A stretch of DNA of 10,449 nt from an uncultured Sphingomonadales bacterium (GTDB taxonomy: Bacteria > Pseudomonadota > Alphaproteobacteria > Sphingomonadales > Sphingomonadaceae), in the NCBI GenBank assembly GCA_903893935.1, contig CAITOD010000200.1, forward strand, positions 1-10,449. The letters are read 5' to 3'. Below are positions 5,685 through 10,449 of this stretch, one piece after another. Under the pieces are notes generated by a model. The model saw only the letters and a list, made by a program, of their open reading frames with translations, was not told the origin of the DNA and made no database searches. A program made the translations under genes and the position numbers. How positions within the stretch are numbered: position 1 is the first letter of the stretch; each line of letters begins with the position of its first letter.

Positions 5685-8027
5685 ATGCACAAATTCCAGC
5701 GCCTAGCGGCGCCATTGCCGGCCACCAGGCGGCCGGTGCGGTTTCGTCGGCAGACCTGGTTGACCATTGCAACCTGTCTGGGTGTGGGTTCGCTGGCCGG
5801 TATCGAGCCGGCCTTTGCGGCTGACGCCGGTGCGGGCGAATCGCCGGCGCGCACCCCGATCGTGGTCAACGGCATTTTGCCGAGCGCGGGGCAGACCGCG
5901 ACCAAGACCGATGTGCCGATCTTCAACACGCCGATCGATGTGCAATCGGTCACCGCGGCAACGCTCGACGATCAGGCCGTGGTCAGCCTCGATCAGGCGC
6001 TGGTCAACGTTTCGGGGGTTACCGTCGGCGCGGGTGGCGGAGCGGACGATGGCCAGCCGTTCTCGACGATCACCATTCGCGGGTTCGGCAGCGACAGCCA
6101 TTTTCGCAACGGCGTGCGGCTCGACAGTTTCGGTTCGGATTCGGGCACCCAGGCCACGCAGATTGCCAATGTCGAAAGCATCGATGTGCTCAAAGGGCCT
6201 GCCGCCGTGCTTTACGGGCAAGTCGAACCCGGCGGCATCGTCAATGTCGTGACCAAACAGCCGCTGGCCAGACCCGCCTATGCGGTGGAAGCGCAATTCG
6301 GCTCTTATGCGTTCTATCGCGGGGTGGCCGATGCAACGGGCCCGCTGACCGGCGATGGCAAGCTGCTCTATCGGCTGATCGGCTCGTGGCAGAATTCGGG
6401 CTCGCCGGTCGATCTCGTGTACAACCACACCCGCTTCGTGGCGCCATCGCTGGCGTGGGTGCCGGGCACGAACGACAAAGTGACGGTCGAGGCCGAATAT
6501 CGCTTTCTCGATGAGGGGCAGAACTACGGCTATCAACTCGGCTTTGGCGCGGTCCCGACGCCGGTCATCGGCAATATCGCCACCAATTATGGCGAAACCT
6601 CGCCCTTGCGCGAAGTCACCTGGCTGACGACAGCGCGCTGGAACCACCGTTTTTCGTCAGCGTGGTCACTGACCGTGCAGCAATTGTTCCAGACCATCGC
6701 GGTCAACGGCGCAGGCATCTTTCCGTTCTATCTGCAGGCCGACCCCCGTTTCCCCAGCGGCTACTCGGTCGGGCGCGAAATCAACAATGTGGTCGATCAC
6801 GACTTCACGCTTTCAACCAACATCGATCTGGTCGGCCATTTCCAGACCGGACCGGTCGCGCACACGCTGTTGATGGGCGGGGACCATGTCCACTTTACCT
6901 ACAACGGCGGCATCAACCAGATCGGGCAGATCGATCCGACCACGGCAAGCTATATCGATGCCTTTGCGCCGGTTCATCCCGGCACGGCATTTGTCGGTCC
7001 CGCCAGCGTGCTGCTTGCCGGCTCGCAGCACGAAGGCACCGGCGGAGCTTATGTCCAGGATCAGCTCGCCTTGCCCGGCGGGCTGCATCTGCTCGCCGGT
7101 GCGCGCTTGCAATATGTCCACGAAACGCAGACTTCGGGCTATCTCGCGCCGCCGACGCCGCAACCGACGCTGACCGGCACGCGCGTCACGCCGCGCGTCG
7201 GCGCCTTGTGGGCCTTGCAGCCATGGCTCAACCTCTATGGCAACTATGCCGAAAATTTCGGCGCTTCGAACGGCTATGGCGTGCAGCCGAACGGCCAGGT
7301 CGTGCCGCCGACAGCGGGGCGGCAATGGGAAGCAGGGGCCAAATTCCAGAGCGCCGACAAACGTCTGTCGGCCACCATCGGCTGGTATCATCTGGTCAAG
7401 ACCAATGTGCCTTACCCCGATCCGCAGAACACCAATTTCTCGCTGGTGGCGGGCGAAGAGCGCTCGCAAGGGCTTGAAATCGATCTGCAGGGGCAAGTGC
7501 TGCCGGGTTGGCAAGTCATTGCCAATTATGCCTACACCGATGCCGTCGTGACCCGCAATGCGCCCGCGATCGATGTCAACGGCAACCAGATTGCCACGCT
7601 GCTTGGCCCGGTGGGTACGCCGCTTGGCGAAGTGCCCAAAAATCTCGCGCATCTCTGGACAACCTATGCATGGACCGCAGGCCCGCTCGCCGGGCTCAAA
7701 CTGGGCGGCGGTGCGACGTACCGGGGGCGATCGGTCGATCTCTATCCCGGCTATCTGATTGCAGCCTCGGCGCCCGGCGCGCCGCTGCCCACGTATCCCG
7801 GCTGGCACACGTTCGATCTGCTGGGTGCCTATCAATGGCATGTCGGCGGGCACACGCTGACCGCGCAGATCAACGCCACCAATATCCTGGACCGGCGGTA
7901 TTTTCAGGATGAGCAGCAGGCCGGATTTTCGGGCGTGACCACATCCGGCGGCACGATCGTTACCGGGATCACCGCGCTTTACGGTGCGCCGCGCACGCTG
8001 ACCGGCTCGATCCGGCTGGAGTTCTGA
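5685..8027 (+). CDS. TonB-dependent siderophore-type outer-membrane receptor
   Basis: A 780-residue outer-membrane receptor that takes up a ferric siderophore or similar chelate using TonB energy. I chose ATG at 5685 because it has a G-rich Shine-Dalgarno nine bases upstream and gives a signal peptide with a long basic n-region, a hydrophobic core and an AFA-AD cleavage site (about 45/46); the longer TTG start at 5628 only prepends leader sequence. A TonB-box-like TPIVVNG lies at 57-63. The plug domain runs about 77-195 with ITIRGFGS, NGVRLDSFG and NVESIDVLKGPAAVLYGQ followed by EPGGIVNVVTKQP, motifs typical of FhuA/FpvA-class siderophore receptors. The rest is the 22-strand barrel, ending in the outer-membrane signature with terminal Phe (SIRLEF). 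No N-terminal signalling (STN) domain is present, so it is a pure transporter rather than a cell-surface signal transducer. The PepSY gene follows after five bases, fitting a shared uptake function. The ligand (hydroxamate, other siderophore, or a non-iron metallophore) is not determinable. Confidence 0.93.
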   Translation: MHKFQRLAAPLPATRRPVRFRRQTWLTIATCLGVGSLAGIEPAFAADAGAGESPARTPIVVNGILPSAGQTATKTDVPIFNTPIDVQSVTAATLDDQAVVSLDQALVNVSGVTVGAGGGADDGQPFSTITIRGFGSDSHFRNGVRLDSFGSDSGTQATQIANVESIDVLKGPAAVLYGQVEPGGIVNVVTKQPLARPAYAVEAQFGSYAFYRGVADATGPLTGDGKLLYRLIGSWQNSGSPVDLVYNHTRFVAPSLAWVPGTNDKVTVEAEYRFLDEGQNYGYQLGFGAVPTPVIGNIATNYGETSPLREVTWLTTARWNHRFSSAWSLTVQQLFQTIAVNGAGIFPFYLQADPRFPSGYSVGREINNVVDHDFTLSTNIDLVGHFQTGPVAHTLLMGGDHVHFTYNGGINQIGQIDPTTASYIDAFAPVHPGTAFVGPASVLLAGSQHEGTGGAYVQDQLALPGGLHLLAGARLQYVHETQTSGYLAPPTPQPTLTGTRVTPRVGALWALQPWLNLYGNYAENFGASNGYGVQPNGQVVPPTAGRQWEAGAKFQSADKRLSATIGWYHLVKTNVPYPDPQNTNFSLVAGEERSQGLEIDLQGQVLPGWQVIANYAYTDAVVTRNAPAIDVNGNQIATLLGPVGTPLGEVPKNLAHLWTTYAWTAGPLAGLKLGGGATYRGRSVDLYPGYLIAASAPGAPLPTYPGWHTFDLLGAYQWHVGGHTLTAQINATNILDRRYFQDEQQAGFSGVTTSGGTIVTGITALYGAPRTLTGSIRLEF

Positions 8028-8032
8028 GCGCG

Positions 8033-9283
8033 ATGCGGTTGCGCGGCGCAATCCTGATCTGGCACCGCTGGGCGGGGCTGGCGCTGGCTGCTTTCCTGAT
8101 CGTGGAAGGGGTCACCGGCAGCCTGCTCGCGTTCAAGGAACCGATCAACCGCTGGCTGGCGCCGCAGTTGCACGCCTCTGCGCCGCCGGGCGCACCGGTG
8201 CTGCCGCTGGCCGATCTCGCGGTGCGCGCCGAGGCGCTCGCCCCGGGGGCGCGGGTCGGCTATTTCTCGGTCGAGCCGCATCAGGCGGTGATGCGGATGT
8301 ACCCGCGCGACAATCCCGCCACCGGCCAGCCCCGGTCGCTCGATTTCCATCTCCTGTTGCTCGATCCGTGGACCGGGCGCGAACTCGGGCGGATGCAGGG
8401 CGACCGCGTGGCCGAGGGACCGCGCGCATGGATGGGCGTGGTTTACGGCATACACCAGAACCTCCTGCTTGGCGGCTGGGGCACATGGGCGCTGGGTGTC
8501 GTGGCCACGGCGTGGACGATCGACTGTTTTCTCGCAGTGGTGCTGGCTTTGCCCATCTCGCGTGCGCGGTTCGCACGGCGCTTTGCCAAAGCTTTTGCGA
8601 TCAAGCGGCGCGGCACTTCGGTCTTTCGCCTCAATCTCGATGTGCATCGTGCCGGCAGCCTGTGGCTGTGGCTGGTCCTGTTCGGCTTTGCCTGGTCGGG
8701 CGTGATGCTGACCGTGCCGACACAAGTCTACGATCCGATCACCGCAGCGCTGTTCGATACGCGCACGTTTGACGATACGATGGCGCTCACCGCGACGCGA
8801 AAGCCCGATCCGGCGCCCCGGCTCGACTGGCGCGCAGCCGAAGCGGCCGGTGCCCGGCTGATGGCAACGGCGGCGCGCGAGCACCACTTTCGCGTGCTGC
8901 GCCCCTTTGGCATGGCCTATATCGATCAATGGGGCATTTATACTTATGCCGTGGTGTCCGATGCCAATGTGTCGAACCACGCGTGGGAATGCTCGCTGTG
9001 GCTCGACGGTCGCGACGGACACCTGATCGCGCTCGACCTGCCTTCGGGACAGCACGCCGGCAACACCATCGGCACCTGGCTCCACGCGCTGCATTACGCC
9101 GATCTCGCCGACAGTCTGGCCTATCGCTGGTTCGTGTTCGCGAGCGGCTTCGTGCTTGCAGCGCTTGCCGCCACCGGTGTTGCGATCTGGTGGATCAAAC
9201 GCCGGGCGCGCGGGCGCGCAGCAGGGCTGCGCCAGTCGCATTATCATTCAAACCAAGCACAAATGAGGGTTCAACTGCCATGA
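8033..9283 (+). CDS. PepSY-associated TM helix protein (PiuB/FegB-like)
   Basis: A 416-residue inner-membrane protein of the PepSY-TM family. Four helices are visible: about 12-33, 146-175, 207-228 and 366-388, with two large periplasmic segments between helices 1-2 and 3-4. Conserved histidines sit at helix ends: H11 in IWHRWAG, H141 in YGIHQNL, H205 in LDVHRAGSLWLW and H351/H354 in WLHALHYADLAD. They resemble the haem-ligating histidines proposed for this family, whose members act as siderophore-linked ferric reductases or permeases. DPWTGRELGR and LDGRDGHLIALDLPSGQ are the PepSY-like strands. The gene starts five bases after the receptor stop and overlaps the next gene as ATGA. The C-terminal tail after KRRARGRAAG is basic, then polar with two His, and is likely cytoplasmic. 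It most likely completes uptake of the ligand brought in by the receptor. Confidence 0.88.
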   Translation: MRLRGAILIWHRWAGLALAAFLIVEGVTGSLLAFKEPINRWLAPQLHASAPPGAPVLPLADLAVRAEALAPGARVGYFSVEPHQAVMRMYPRDNPATGQPRSLDFHLLLLDPWTGRELGRMQGDRVAEGPRAWMGVVYGIHQNLLLGGWGTWALGVVATAWTIDCFLAVVLALPISRARFARRFAKAFAIKRRGTSVFRLNLDVHRAGSLWLWLVLFGFAWSGVMLTVPTQVYDPITAALFDTRTFDDTMALTATRKPDPAPRLDWRAAEAAGARLMATAAREHHFRVLRPFGMAYIDQWGIYTYAVVSDANVSNHAWECSLWLDGRDGHLIALDLPSGQHAGNTIGTWLHALHYADLADSLAYRWFVFASGFVLAALAATGVAIWWIKRRARGRAAGLRQSHYHSNQAQMRVQLP

Positions 9284-10260
9284 TCACACGGACTTCGTTA
9301 TCCGGCCTCGCCTTGCTGGCGGCCCTCGCCCCCGCCAGCGCGCTGGCTTGCGCCTGCGGCTGCGGGATTTTCGATGCGGGTATTACCGGGATTACCCCGC
9401 AGGATTCCGACAGCGGGCTGTCGGTGTTTGCCCGCTATTCCTATATGGATCAGGATCAGAACCGCGAGGCCGGGCATGCCGCCAGCCCCGACGACAATTC
9501 GGACAAGCGCATCCAGACCGATTTCTACACGCTGGGCATCAACTATGTGATCAGGCACAAGTGGATGGTCATGGCGGAATTGCCGGTCTACCACCGCGAC
9601 TTCACCACCACCGGCGCTGACCAGAACGGCAACCCGCTTGTCGAACGCGTGCCGGTGACCGATCTCGGCGATGCCGTGCTGCGTCTAACCTACACGGGCT
9701 TTGCCGCCGACATGTCGACCGGGCTGGGGGTGGGGATCAAGCTGCCGACCGGGCGCTATACCAGCCCCGTCGACCAGTATGGCGGCTATCCCTATGATCG
9801 CGATTCGCTGCCCGGTACCGGCAGCACCGATCTCGAAGTGAGCGGCTATCATGTCGGGCACATTCGCGGTGCGGCGCGGTGGTTTCTCCAGGCGCAGTAC
9901 AAGTTCGCGGTTGCCACGCGCGACGGCTATCGTCCCGGCAACGAACTGGATGGCGGGCTGGGCGTGACTTATGATCTGCCCGCCGGCAAGACGATCGTGT
10001 CGCCGACGCTGCAACTGCTCGGCTCGCTGCGCGCGCACGACACCGGGGTCGCGGCCGACCCGCTCAATTCGGGCTATCAGCGTCTGCTGATCGCACCGGG
10101 CGTGCGCGTGCAGATCACGCGCAAGCTGTCGATCTATGGCGATGTCGCGTTCCCGATCGCGCAATATGTCAATGCCGCCAGTTCGCCGGCGATCGAAGGC
10201 ACATCAGGGCAATTGTCTGCGCACACGCTGTTCAAGCTGCAAGTCAATTACGGCTTCTGA
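9280..10260 (+). CDS. Predicted outer-membrane beta-barrel protein with N-terminal CACGC motif
   Basis: A 326-residue exported protein. Residues 1-23 (MITRTSLSGL onward to ALA) form a signal peptide; cleavage at ALA-C24 would leave CACGCGIFDAGITGITP at the mature N-terminus, with cysteines at 24, 26 and 28. The -3 residue is Ala, so a lipobox is not convincing. The rest has alternating hydrophobic/polar strands with many aromatic residues (FARYSYMDQDQ, YTLGINYVI, LEVSGYHVGHIRGAARWFLQAQYKF) and a C-terminal Phe (LQVNYGF), as in outer-membrane barrels of the Phenol_MetA_deg/transporter type, to which automatic annotation would probably assign it. The ATG at 9280 overlaps the PepSY stop as ATGA and has GAGGG at 9265-9269 ten bases upstream. 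Longer open frames running back to 8929 are PepSY shadow. Function is unknown; the cysteine cluster and operon position suggest metal binding or an accessory outer-membrane step in the same uptake system. Confidence 0.78.
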   Translation: MITRTSLSGLALLAALAPASALACACGCGIFDAGITGITPQDSDSGLSVFARYSYMDQDQNREAGHAASPDDNSDKRIQTDFYTLGINYVIRHKWMVMAELPVYHRDFTTTGADQNGNPLVERVPVTDLGDAVLRLTYTGFAADMSTGLGVGIKLPTGRYTSPVDQYGGYPYDRDSLPGTGSTDLEVSGYHVGHIRGAARWFLQAQYKFAVATRDGYRPGNELDGGLGVTYDLPAGKTIVSPTLQLLGSLRAHDTGVAADPLNSGYQRLLIAPGVRVQITRKLSIYGDVAFPIAQYVNAASSPAIEGTSGQLSAHTLFKLQVNYGF

Positions 10261-10271
10261 ACGCAACGGGG

Positions 10272-10449
10272 TCAGGCAAACGGCCGGTTCAGCCGCACAA
10301 TCGCCCAGTTGAGCCAGGCGGCAAAGCTGACCCACGCCAGATAAGGCGCGATCAGCAGGCTGGCGAAGTGCGAAACCGGCCACAGCCCCGCGACCAGTGC
10401 GACCAGCGACGCCCACAGGAACACCACTTCGATCAGCGCCCAGTCGGGC
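10272..10449 (-). CDS. TspO/MBR family protein (C-terminal part)
   Basis: On the reverse strand, 58 codons plus a TGA stop (complement of 10272-10274) are present; the N-terminus lies beyond the window edge. The visible part reads PDWALIEVVFLWASLVA, then LWPVSHFASLLIAPYLAWVS, then FAAWLNWAIVRLNRPFA. The last two helices with PYLAWVSFAAWLN and a closing RLN are diagnostic of TspO/MBR (CrtK) proteins, five-helix tryptophan-rich membrane proteins that bind tetrapyrroles such as protoporphyrin and influence porphyrin and stress responses. It converges on the barrel gene with 11 bases between the two stops and no clear terminator. A link to the neighbouring uptake operon through haem or porphyrin metabolism is possible but unsupported beyond proximity. 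Confidence 0.85.
   Translation of the reverse strand, partial: PDWALIEVVFLWASLVALVAGLWPVSHFASLLIAPYLAWVSFAAWLNWAIVRLNRPFA

Noticed and set aside
6813..9247. Long minus-strand open frames opposite the receptor and PepSY genes
   Set aside because: They are Arg/Gly/His-rich shadows of well-supported + strand genes.
8929..9279. Upstream extension of the barrel gene
   Set aside because: It overlaps the PepSY coding sequence in a different frame; the signal peptide and Shine-Dalgarno place the start at 9280.

Overview
The window is high-GC, densely packed DNA from what looks like a sphingomonad-type alphaproteobacterium (Novosphingobium/Sphingomonas-like). This is inferred from the codon bias towards G/C in third positions, the TonB receptor/PepSY gene pairing with a sphingomonad-style TonB box, and a dispersed-type palindromic repeat built on CCCGGG-CTTGA-CCCGGG. 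No genus marker is present, so the assignment is inference.

Region 1 (1-4927, + strand) is one tightly coupled operon. It holds the 3' end of an FAD-dependent aldonolactone-oxidase-type enzyme, a divergent DSD1/alanine-racemase-fold PLP enzyme with a Tat-like signal, a complete polar amino acid ABC importer (Tat-like lipoprotein binding protein, one HisM/GlnP-type permease, one GlnQ/HisP-type ATPase), and a DAO-family FAD oxidase related to PuuB/OrdL. Several junctions overlap by a few bases (GTG start inside the preceding 3' end, ATGA, ATGA, TAATG), implying co-translation. The gene set suggests import and oxidation of an amino acid or amine; the substrate cannot be read from the sequence.

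Region 2 (4928-5147) is the only sizeable intergenic space. It contains a large, nearly perfect inverted repeat (arms 4953-4983 and 5027-5058), probably a REP/BIME-like element that may also act as a terminator. Just before the next gene lies a 24-bp imperfect palindrome (5088-5111), a candidate operator.

Region 3 (5148-10260, + strand) is a second operon, of metal or metallophore-uptake type: a small DUF2946 protein, a TonB-dependent siderophore-type outer-membrane receptor, a four-helix PepSY membrane protein with conserved histidines (reductase or permease partner), and a predicted outer-membrane barrel whose mature N-terminus begins with a CACGC cysteine motif. The last two genes overlap as ATGA. 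The 126-bp leader between DUF2946 and the receptor contains two perfect short hairpins and a Shine-Dalgarno embedded in a G/C palindrome. Iron-siderophore uptake is the default reading; DUF2946 and the cysteine motif leave copper or another metal open.

Region 4 (10272-10449, - strand) is the C-terminal end of a TspO/MBR family membrane protein, converging on the barrel gene with only 11 bp between them. No RNA genes, insertion sequences, CRISPR arrays or phage genes were seen.
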